Source of the DNA: Colias croceus
Lineage: Eukaryota > Arthropoda > Insecta > Lepidoptera > Pieridae
NCBI RefSeq assembly: GCF_905220415.1
Contig: NC_059549.1
Span: 7,750,001-7,814,000 of the forward strand
Direction of reading: 5' to 3'
DNA: 64,000 bases
Shown: piece by piece, positions 47,101 to 55,951 of the stretch
Position numbering within the stretch: position 1 is the stretch's first letter
Layout: each line of letters starts with the position of its first letter
The notes under the pieces: generated by a model
What the model saw: only the letters and a program-made list of their open reading frames with translations
The model's database searches: none
Told to the model about the DNA's origin: nothing
Made by a program: the position numbers and the translations under genes

Positions 47101-50100
47101 AATTTCATAATCCGTTATGCCGTTAGAGCGTTATTTGATAATGTTTCATTCTTCATATCATAATATCCTCCTTCTATGACGCTAAGTTTAATAATGTATT
47201 TACGAGTATTTACCGAATCAACAATCAACATCTAGACTCAGAATAACGCTTAAAAAATGTCTGAAGCGAAACTCTGCTTACGCGATCATTAGGCAGAGTT
47301 TTCTAATAAGCGAATACAATAGACGTTAAACATTATTGTCAAGAATTTTGAATGAACGTTTTAATGATATCATTAAATGTTAAAGTATGTACAAGGCCGG
47401 TCGGATATTAAGCTATTGCATAGCTTCTATCGCGCGCCTTGAGCGCGGGGACCGAATCGAGAAATTCCGTAACGAAAAAACCTCACGCTCCCCACTCCGA
47501 CGGGCTCGGAGGTGTGGCTTGAAGGCATGCTATGCAATAGCTTTACCGCGGCAGTCCCCGAGTGTCACACGTCTTTTTTTTTTTGACTTCTAAGGCGTTT
47601 TTCAGTCGTTGTTTTAGTAGGTACATCAATGATTTACCGTCTTCCATCTGGATTTCAGGTACTGGCCAAAAATAGATGACGCGATCCGTGCTGCGGCGGT
47701 AGAGCGGCGAGTCCGTATACGCATGCTCGTCAGCTGGTGGCGGCACTCGTCGGGCGCGGAGGAGCACTACCTGCGCTCGCTCGCCGCGCTGCACAACGCG
47801 CTGCCCCGCCTCGATGTACAAGTGGTGAGTGTGTGTGACCAGTTTCCGTACAGCAACGACATTTCGTTTGTTTGGGAATTCCAAGCGACAAGAAACTTGC
47901 TTATGCCCCGCCTCGATATACAAGTGGTGAGTGTGTGTGACCAGTTTCCGTACAGCAACGACATTTCGTTTGTTTGGGAATTCCAAGCGACAAGAAACTT
48001 GCTTATGCCCCGCCTCGATATACAAGTGGTGAGTGTGTGTGACCAGTTTCCGTACAGCAACGACATTTCGTTTGTTTGGGAATTCCAAGCGACAAGAAAC
48101 TTGCTTATGCCCCGCCTCGATATACAAGTGGTGAGTGTGTGTGACCAGTTTCCGTACAGCAACGACATTTCGTTTGTTTGGGAATTCCAAGCGACAAGAA
48201 ACTTGCTTATGCCCCGCCTCGATATACAAGTGGTGAGTGTGTGTGACCAGTTTCCGTACAGCAACGACATTTCGTTTGTTTGGGAATTCCAAGCGACAAG
48301 AAACTTGCTTATGCCCCGCCTCGATATACAAGTGGTGAGTGTGTGTGACCAGTTTCCGTACAGCAACGACATTTCGTTTGTTTGGGAATTCCAAGCGACA
48401 AGAAACTTGCTTATGCCCCGCCTCGATATACAAGTGGTGAGTGTGTGTGACCAGTTTCCGTACAGCAACGACATTTCGTTTGTTTGGGAATTCCAAGCGA
48501 CAAGAAACTTGCTTATGCCCCGCCTCGATATACAAGTGGTGAGTGTGTGTGACCAGTTTCCGTACAGCAACGACATTTCGTTTGTTTGGGAATTCCAAGC
48601 GACAAGAAACTTGCTTATGCCCCGCCTCGATATACAAGTGGTGAGTGTGTGTGACCAGTTTCCGTACAGCAACGACATTTCGTTTGTTTGGGAATTCCAA
48701 GCGACAAGAAACTTGCTTATGCCCCGCCTCGATATACAAGTGGTGAGTGTGTGTGACCAGTTTCCGTACAGCAACGACATTTCGTTTGTTTGGGAATTCC
48801 AAGCGACAAGAAACTTGCTTATGCCCCGCCTCGATATACAAGTGGTGAGTGTGTGTGACCAGTTTCCGTACAGCAACGACATTTCGTTTGTTTGGGAATT
48901 CCAAGCGACAAGAAACTTGCTTATGCCCCGCCTCGATATACAAGTGGTGAGTGTGTGTGACCAGTTTCCGTACAGCAACGACATTTCGTTTGTTTGGGAA
49001 TTCCAAGCGACAAGAAACTTGCTTATGCCCCGCCTCGATATACAAGTGGTGAGTGTGTGTGACCAGTTTCCGTACAGCAACGACATTTCGTTTGTTTGGG
49101 AATTCCAAGCGACAAGAAACTTGCTTATGCCCCGCCTCGATATACAAGTGGTGAGTGTGTGTGACCAGTTTCCGTACAGCAACGACATTTCGTTTGTTTG
49201 GGAATTCCAAGCGACAAGAAACTTGCTTATGCCCCGCCTCGATATACAAGTGGTGAGTGTGTGCGGTCAGCTGCTGTTCCAGATTTCTATACAACAATGA
49301 CATTCGTTTGTTCGGGAATTCCAAGGGGCAAGAAACTTAATTTGCTTATGCCCCGCCTCGATATACAAGTGGTGAGTGTGTGCGGTCAGCTGCTGTTCCA
49401 GATTTCCATACAACAACGACATTCGTTTGTTCGGGAATTCCAAGATGCAAGAAACTTCGTTTGCTTAGGAATTCCAATTGCCAAGCAACTTCTTTTGTTG
49501 ATAGTTCGATGGTAATGGTAAATTTATACAATTAAGTTTATTTCTTTTTTGACAGTAGTTAAGTTTTGAGATTTTGACGTGACAACGTCTTATAATTCGA
49601 TAGAGCCGGCTGCACGCACGAAAAAAACATGACTCATGCGGCGTTACCTCGCTCTGAGGCGTTCCATGTGAGGCTTGAAGTGCAAGCGAGAGCGCGAAAC
49701 GAGCGACAAAGAAGCACAATCGGACGTTGTCTCGTTCAACTATCGTCAGTAAACCGAGTTTACAGACAACCAATTTTTTGAAGTTATACTTCTTTTGGCG
49801 CGATGGAGAAAAATGATTAGAGTGAATTTTTACGATTCGCGCGCACTCCGACACCTAAATTTAACAGCATGAAGTTATATTTTTTGGTTTTTATGGCATT
49901 CAAATGCTTTATAAATATAAATTTATAAAGAATAGAAAAAATTCGATCACGAGGCGGGACTTGAACCCGCATCCTTCATCCTAGCATGAAGTTAGTTCTA
50001 GGTGGTATGAAAATTGATAACTAATAACATAGATAAACAAACGCCAAAGAAGTATAACTTCGAACGCGTGTACATAAGTACACACTCTTTTTTTTAGTAT

Positions 50101-50511
50101 GTATCCTCTTCACTTGTGTCAATATGGGTAATAGGTTCACAGTAGTTACTAGGTTAACCAGTTTGAAAACCTTCTACTGAAAACGAATGGCCAGTACAAT
50201 AAGCTAATTTTTCTTTTCCTTGATTTCAGCGTCGCTTCATAGTCCCATCAACACCGGATCAAGACAAAATACCGTTCGCACGAGTCAACCACAATAAATA
50301 CATGGTTACAGACAAAACTGCGTACATTGGGACTTCCAATTGGTCGGGCGACTATTTCATAGATACAGCGGGTGTTGCGTTCGTATATCAACCGGAGTTA
50401 GATGATGTTCGAGATATTTCTAGAAACTTCACGAAGAACATTCGACAGGATTTGCAAGAAGTGTTCGAGAGAGATTGGTCGTCTCCGTACGCAGTACCGC
50501 TGCGGTTATAG
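35188..50511 (+). CDS. PLD3: PLD3-like phospholipase D family protein (5'-3' exonuclease type)
   Basis: A complete 11-exon gene: join(35188..35190,36004..36116,36396..36557,36799..36976,37228..37362,38252..38374,38921..38989,41768..41899,46834..46973,47659..47824,50230..50511), 500 residues (human PLD3 490). Mammalian PLD3 is an endolysosomal type II membrane protein that degrades single-stranded nucleic acid and processes lipids. Seen here: a cytoplasmic N-terminus, one membrane helix at about 52-72 (IPVSIVILLIVLVVLVPLL), then a lumenal part with HKD motif 1 HTKFWIID (H213, K215, D220) followed by YIGSANMDWRSLTQ, and HKD motif 2 HNKYMVTD (H428, K430, D435) followed by YIGTSNWSGDYF. Every junction is GT/AG and in phase. 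Exon 1 contributes only the ATG, which directly abuts its donor. The donor of exon 10 lies at the head of a 102-bp minisatellite carrying 15 further copies of that donor. A GPCR-like frame is nested in intron 8 on the other strand. Confidence 0.93.
38990..41767. other. PLD3 intron 7: repeats, no nested gene recognised
   Basis: A 2.8-kb intron. Besides the reverse LINE tail at 40222-40372, it holds a Helitron-like end (CTAG at 41316-41319, minus) near a CTTCCGCACGATG stretch. Short frames such as 39129-39329 and 40235-40468 are not supported as genes; the latter is the LINE tail. Confidence 0.5.
40222..40372 (-). mobile_element. LINE 3' tail fragment (RTE-type, tentative), second copy
   Basis: The minus strand reads GGTTGCCTGGAAGAAATCGC, with the perfect palindrome ATCGCTTTAAAGCGAT at 40338-40353, then AAGGCCGCCAATTTG, AATAAAATG and an A/T tandem tail. 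Same family as 24381-24524, and again only the 3' end is present. Confidence 0.55.
41900..45087. other. PLD3 intron 8, left part
   Basis: Contains a 26-bp direct duplication (42005-42030 and 42035-42060), a LINE/SINE-like fragment with GGATCAAAATCGGTTGCGTA near 42137, and a possible transposon end (ACAGGGTGTAATCGTTAAG) at about 43026. No coding exon of PLD3 lies here by phase, and no other gene is recognised. Confidence 0.45.
45088..45846 (-). CDS. Seven-helix GPCR-like protein, class B/Methuselah-like core
   Basis: 252 residues with seven hydrophobic segments at about 3-24, 33-53, 66-92, 108-128, 140-162, 179-203 and 209-229. The first loop, LLPKWRTLHNFLSVHQ, matches the pattern of class-B (secretin/adhesion/Methuselah) receptors, where a basic Arg-Thr-Leu-His segment joins helices 1 and 2; the tail is basic (KKRRNQQ). 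It would sit in the plasma membrane. There is no ectodomain. However, the frame stays open upstream past the ATG to an acceptor-like AACAG at about 45884, so an upstream exon could supply one. It lies wholly inside PLD3 intron 8 on the opposite strand. No stops; the receptor class is inferred from hydropathy and one motif. Confidence 0.6.
   Translation of the reverse strand: MGLFALGISALCLLSVLLTWCLLPKWRTLHNFLSVHQILYGTFQLFADYVSNKYLEEDHESEILISISCYFLFASISWSLCAALFAFLKLVLVHTGKISYEKRKATLVAYGTQAVVMIITMGIVCTLYEIETLTEKIMLDYLSICFIININLLLFVSVVKSVVKSGVNCASRMKARRMVSLLGVAIVCDMVTQVFILTFFLQVWDTFSVVMDFFFNYRLLPQTLILLLNKTSREHWAAYIKKRRNQQMSRII
45847..46833. other. PLD3 intron 8, right part, upstream of the GPCR-like frame
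   Basis: AT-rich. It should hold the promoter or upstream exon(s) of the nested receptor frame, but none could be identified. Confidence 0.4.
47410..47575. repeat. GC-rich repeat with 15-bp inverted ends, in PLD3 intron 9
   Basis: AAGCTATTGCATAGC (47410-47424) is mirrored exactly at 47529-47543. The interior is GC-rich with GCGCGCCTTGAGCGCGGGG, and the sequence after the right arm includes ACCGCGGCAGTCCCCGAGTG. From memory this is a recurrent lepidopteran repeat. No reading frame is expected to be functional. Confidence 0.5.
47801..49480 (+). repeat. 102-bp minisatellite that multiplies the PLD3 exon 10 splice donor
   Basis: Fourteen identical 102-bp units (47825-49252) are followed by a diverged 119-bp unit (49253-49371) and a partial one. 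Each unit ends with the last ~21 bases of exon 10 (CCCCGCCTCGATATACAAGTG, with GATGTA in the original exon) followed by the donor GTGAGTGTGTG. Donors start at 47825 and every 102 bp to 49253, then at 49372. As 102 is a multiple of three and no unit has a stop in the PLD3 frame, the exon frame stays open to 49300. The long frames on both strands here are consequences of the repeat. Copy number may vary between individuals or be misassembled. Confidence 0.95.
49780..50061. mobile_element. MITE with inverted ends in PLD3 intron 10
   Basis: GAAGTTATACTTCTTTTGGCG (49780-49800) and CGCCAAAGAAGTATAACTTC (50042-50061) are inverted copies differing by one T. The interior holds a tRNA-like T-arm on the minus strand (GCGGG, loop TTCAAGT, CCCGC, about 49953-49969). 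The preceding 200 bases (49580-49775), with GGCGTTACCTCGCTCTGAGG, also look repetitive and may belong to a larger element. Confidence 0.55.
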
Positions 50512-52927
50512 CATTTACGTGTGATTTAATAACTGCCAACTTGTATTCCGATTCTAACCATTTTTATTAGTGTTTTTTGTTTGGTTATTCGTGTTTTTTG
50601 GGGTGTTGAATGCTAGTGATTTATAGCTGATATTTTAAAGAGAAAAGTTTCAAACATTGTTATATTTTGCGGGTAGTAACGTTCATTGAAAAAAAAATAC
50701 CACACCTTATTTAACGACACTTCATCATTATACATATTAAAATAATCAAGTCTTTATTTTACTTCGAATAAAAAAAATGTGGTCGAAATTTACTCTATCG
50801 TTGAGAAGTTTTCTTTTATAATTAATTTAGATGTATGTGCTTCTTTCATTTTATTTAGGATTCAAGTATATAAATAATTGTGTTTTTTCCTTTTTTCAAC
50901 TGGTGTGTATTTTGTTAATGAATTATTTTTTATTCATGGTGTTAAACGATTTTTTATGATACTTTTTATGGAGGCTATACAAATACAAATGTATAATTTT
51001 TAAATATGTATTAAAATTATGAACTTGCGTTTAAATGTCATCATTTTTAATACCGTTTTTTGCATTATATAATCGTAATATATTACGAACTGTGTATATT
51101 ATTTGAAGTATTACTAAATACTGTAAGAAAAATTATATTGAAAGATTTATAATAATCTAAATTCACAAGAGTGATCACTTACGTAATTGAATGAACTCCT
51201 ATTAAATATAATTAAAACATATTGTAACGTTTTATTGATCAAGTAAGCGAGTAACCGGTCAGAAAAGATAGGTATAAAAAGTATACAAAAATATCAACCC
51301 TGTTTATGTCTAAAGCTAAATATTATTATTTTTTATTATATTATTTGAATCAAATAAATGGCTATCTGCAACATGACTCTTAATTGCTATGGTCTTATAA
51401 ACGTAAAAGAATTGTGCGTAGATACAGATTAACAAAAAATATGTCTAATCTATGAGTTTATAAAGTAAATATAAAACCTCTTTTATGTATATCTCTCGTA
51501 TTGAAGTAATGATTTTTGTTTTGAGTAGATTTACATACTATGAAATATAATACGGTAAATGAGTGGTTGTCACGTTTATTTCTATTTGTAATGGTGAATA
51601 AATAATGTACTTATAATGTTACTAGCGATCATGTAGTTATTTGAATGTATTTCTATATTTTTAAATTAATAAAGCGTGCCTTTCCCTTGTATTGTACTTA
51701 AGAGTTTGCGTAGATTTTTATATCCCGTAGATAGTTTTTAATTAAGAAATTAAATACTGCTGAAATATTAGTGAGATAATACTACGATTAGAATGTTATT
51801 GAATTTTGTAAATAGATTGCCTCATTTAATTAAGTCTATATTAAGAAAAATAATAATAATCAATACTTAGTCGTATAATTAAAACTAAATAGTCGTATAT
51901 CTACGAAACGCTCTTAAATGTTAAGGCTTAAGTCATTGTCTTGGCCATGAAATGTTTTATTACTATGTAAATGGGTATTGGTTTATTTATCAAGTACACA
52001 AACCGCAGATCAAGTACACAAATAGATAACGCAAGTGCATCCGCCGGACGTGACATGTATGCGGAATATTCCGATTTTCAAATACAATGGTTACATCTAA
52101 ATTTGTATTAGTTCCAGGGTTCAAGAAACGATCTCTCAAAGTCAATCTACAGCGAAGCTAAGACTGGCTTTACACAAAACGCAGAAAAACTTAGGTCATT
52201 TGCCTATTAATATATTATTATGTACTACATTTGCGCTCGTTGAAGTGTTTAGTACAATTATATACCAGGATCCGTTGAATTAAAAGTTGTATAACTATAA
52301 TCTTATGTTTTCTTCCCAAGTAAATCTTGCCTAAGAGCGACAAAGACAGCATGCTCACGCTCTAGCGATTCATTATGAATGGAAGTAGTTATTCTCGCTC
52401 GAAGAAAACAGGCACATGTTATATAATGACAGGAAAGGAATATTAAAACAACATTATGATACGACAATTAATATGTTAATGCCAAAATATTGTGTAGTTG
52501 GTTTATGAAATAGTTTATAATTATTATATTTTTTGGACCAAATGTATGTAATATGTATCCTTAGCCGGTAATATTGTTTGTTTAAGAATTTGATTGTATC
52601 AGCTCATAGTATAAGTTTCATTAAGCAATAGTTTTTAATTTGACAATATGAATATAAATTTCTCTGCTATTGTAAATAAATTATCTATTGAAATATTTTG
52701 TTTTATTTATTTTTATATAAGCCATGCCTTTGTCGCAGTATCTAAATCAGCTGCATATGGGTAGTATTAAACGAATGATTTGGCGTTTCATTACGAGCTC
52801 AGTCTCTATATTTAAATTATTAGAAATTTCATAATGAAATATGACGTCACATTATACCACAAAAGTATAAAGTGAAGTTAGAAATATAAAGTTTCTACAA
52901 AGAAATTTAAAATATGATGGGACACAT
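50512..52927. other. PLD3 3' UTR and downstream intergenic sequence
   Basis: AT-rich sequence after the PLD3 stop. Candidate polyadenylation signals include AATAAA at 50765-50770 and 51668-51673. No other gene is recognised. Confidence 0.5.
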
Positions 52928-53030
52928 CAAATTCAAATTCAAATTATGTTTATTTGCAAGAATGTAGTACAAATTATAGATCAGACAAGAAGGCAAGATT
53001 CACTCACCTTACAGTTAGCTACCTAGTGGG
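52928..53030 (-). mobile_element. LINE 3' tail fragment with TTTGAA repeats
   Basis: The minus strand ends in ATAATTTGAATTTGAATTTG, the same tandem tail as the LINE at 24643. Only a short 3' fragment is present, a typical 5'-truncated insertion. Confidence 0.5.
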
Positions 53031-53571
53031 ATTTTTTTACCTAAATATCAGTGAAAATACGAATTAATTAATGCAAATAATATATCAAAATTTACAGAAG
53101 AACAAATAACTACACCTGAATTTCCTTTGAAAGACAAATCTTTGCCATAAGTCATAAACACGTTCAAAGAATTAAATTAAAATTATTTAGACACAGCAAC
53201 AGACCGTTTTGACCTCAGTAAACAAATTATGAATCAGTAGCATTATATTATACGGGATACGAAAAAGGATATTTTCAATACATTATTCATACAAAATTCT
53301 TGTACTATTTGTAATACCATGTGAAACATGCAATTTTGCAAAAGAACCGCAACTACACATAAATTTTAATTGACACATGTCCTATAACACGGAAACAATG
53401 GTTTTTGATTACTCGTTAGATATGTGTTGTACTTATTTGTACAGCATCAGGTACAAGTAATTACTAGGAATTGAATACATAGGAAAATACATGTAAAATT
53501 ATATAATAATTGAATATTCATTTTATTTCATATGAGAATAAAGATTTATGATATATTTTGTATTATACTTA
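53031..53571. other. Intergenic, no recognisable gene
   Basis: AT-rich, nothing supported. Confidence 0.4.
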
Positions 53572-53749
53572 GGGCTGATTTTTCAATCCTTGGTTAAAAC
53601 TTATTCATCGAATAGCGTATAAAACTACCATTTCAAATTGTATTCTAATTGTCCGTATTTGACAGTTTACAGGTTACATTTTAAAATGTTCGTGTAGGTA
53701 ATACTTTATCGGACGGATAAATTTTAACCAAGGATTGAAAAATCGGCGC
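53572..53749. mobile_element. PIF/Harbinger-like MITE
   Basis: 178 bp. The left end GGGCTGATTTTTCAATCCTT and the right end, reversed, GCGCCGATTTTTCAATCCTT are nearly identical, and both continue with GGTTAAAA. The 3-bp direct repeat TTA flanks it (53569-53571 and 53750-53752), as PIF/Harbinger elements produce. No transposase. Confidence 0.75.
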
Positions 53750-54991
53750 TTATTTGAGTATAATATGTTTACCTGATTTTATTCGTCTTCTTGGAAATAA
53801 TTTTTCACTGGTACCTAGAGCAATTTGTACATCTGTAAAAAATAAAGAGACAAATTGAAAAATGTGTTCTTTTAGATTTGTCTTTTTTTTTAGCTTTTTG
53901 TAATCACTACATCTATTGATATGTAGAGTTTCTTCAATGTTATAATTTAAAAAGTAACTGACGGTCAAGGACTTGGCCAATTTGATTGCTTTAAAATAAA
54001 AAATGTGGCGGCATCACCCATAGGGCGCCGAAGCAGAATTTTTCTTTACACAATTAAAATATATAAATAAATCGGAATGAAACATTATTTCGTGCAGTAA
54101 AACGGAAAACGCGGACTTATAATATGGGGTGATGCAGGTGTTAGGAAATATTTTATCCTGCTGAGATAGGTTGTTTATAATGATTAAATTGTATTTTCAA
54201 TTGTTTTAATACCAAGTACTTAATGTAAATTAGTTATTATTACTACTTACTAGGTATCGTTTGTGCACGATCTGTTAATTTATTGATTCTTAGTAGGTAG
54301 CTATACAATTTGATTACACTTGCACCTATTGCCGCTACCTCGTAAGCCATAACTTCAACAACAGTAAGCTCTACCATTACAAACATAGTTTACAAATACA
54401 GTGTTTAAAAGGTTTTGTACTATAGGTCTTATGGAATATATCTATAGCTTTCATGGATTACGTACAAATTCAATGCTTAAATAATTTTGGAAATTGGTCC
54501 TGTAGTTCCTACGCTTACCGCGTTCAAACAAACAAACTCTTGGTTTTATATTTTAGTATAGAAATATAGATAGTATCATGAATATCAAGGACTTGTTATA
54601 ATGATTAAAAAATGTACTATCAAAAATAAAATACAATATATGGGTTAGGTACCCACGGCTGCGGCTACTAGGTATAAGACAGCCTACCAAGTATCTCAAA
54701 TCGAATTGAGCATTATCCTATTTATGTATAGTGTTAAATGCATAAGTAAATAGAGCAGAAATATGCCTACAATATGCAAATTAGTACTTAACAGATTTTA
54801 GTTAACTTAAATCATTTTCCACGTTTTCCACGTTTGTAAATGCATATCTGTAGATAGTTTCAAAATATATTGTTTAAGTATTGCTATTTTATTCAAAAGA
54901 CAATTTGTATGGAATAATTTCCAGGCATGGTACGGTAATCACAAACGGTATTACAAAATATGTTATTGAGAACGTTCTTCTATGACTATAA
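53750..54991. other. Intergenic with a Helitron fragment
   Basis: No recognisable gene; the minus frame at 53750-53980 abuts the MITE and shows no features. A reverse fragment of the Lep1-like Helitron lies at about 54480-54572 (CGTTCAAACAAACAAACTC). Confidence 0.45.
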
Positions 54992-55110
54992 TCTATACAT
55001 ATAATAAATCTGTAGAAGGGTCAATTCTGTACATTGAAAATATTGAAAAAATAAATACCAGGGGGTGTTACTGGATCGATACCAAACCCAAATATGTGAT
55101 TAAAAAAATT

Positions 55111-55147
<37 letters not shown>

Positions 55148-55465
55148 ATGTGAAGGCATCACGTGAAAACTAACGGTTCGATTTCGATGAAACTTAGTAT
55201 AATTATACCTTATTATCCTGGGCGTAAAATAGGATACTTTTTATCCTGGAAAAATACGTAGAAAAAAATTAATCTTAATTTTTCAGTTTTATCCATAAAC
55301 GTTGTTCTGTAGAACCGCGATCAAACGTTGCGTATTATTATAGGCCTATCCGTATTTGGGTCCAATAAATATTTATAAGATGTCATTGTCAGAGTTAGTC
55401 AAAATGGATAAACCATCCACGCGAAGACCGACATCCGCGCGGACGGAGTCGCGGGCGGAAGCTAG
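54992..55465 (+). mobile_element. Non-autonomous Helitron, complete copy 2
   Basis: Starts TCTATACATATAATAAATC after A and ends GGGCGGAAGCTAG before T. A GC-rich stem lies just inside the 3' end. A (TCTG)n run at about 55113-55147 is longer than in copy 1 (2984-3447). The two copies face each other 51.5 kb apart. Confidence 0.85.
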
Positions 55466-55951
55466 TTAAATAAATATTACATTTTATAGTCTGTTTTAAA
55501 AGCAAATATAATATAATAGTAGTAGGTACCTACACTATTACAAATTATCTACGAGCACTAGCACCATTTCATATATTTATCTAATTATAGGTATCCCGTA
55601 TCAGTCTTTAGTACCTACCGGGATTTTCCCCACGTTACCTTTGTTTGATGCTTCGATCCCCTGCACACTGCCTTCAAAATATTATGATTCAGGCTCATAC
55701 AGGCTCCTACATTTTCTTTGACAAGACCTTCGGTCTTTCTACAAATTTAATTTAGATATCCTATTGTGACTCAGTTAATATACGCCTTAGTATCCGGTAA
55801 GGTAGACGCGAGGTAAATTTTATATAACAACTCGCGTATCACCGTGGCCGTGGGTCATTTTGTTAACTAGCTCTGTCGTGATGTGTTATCTCGAAATAAT
55901 AAACTAATGAGTTTAAAATTGTGACTTGAAAAAATATTTTATATATCACCA
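55466..55951. other. Upstream region of the Kazal inhibitor gene
   Basis: No recognisable gene. It should contain the promoter and 5' UTR of the gene starting at 55952. Confidence 0.4.

Noticed and set aside
47825..49252. Possible CRISPR array (regular repeats)
   Set aside because: The units are identical throughout with no repeat/spacer pattern, and the context is a eukaryotic intron.
47543..49324. A 593-codon minus-strand frame and a 473-codon frame made of repeating units
   Set aside because: They arise because the 102-bp minisatellite has a period divisible by three and lacks stops in several frames; only the plus frame continues PLD3 exon 10.
49950..50020. A functional tRNA gene
   Set aside because: Only a T-arm and a poor second arm are present; there is no 5' half or acceptor pairing.
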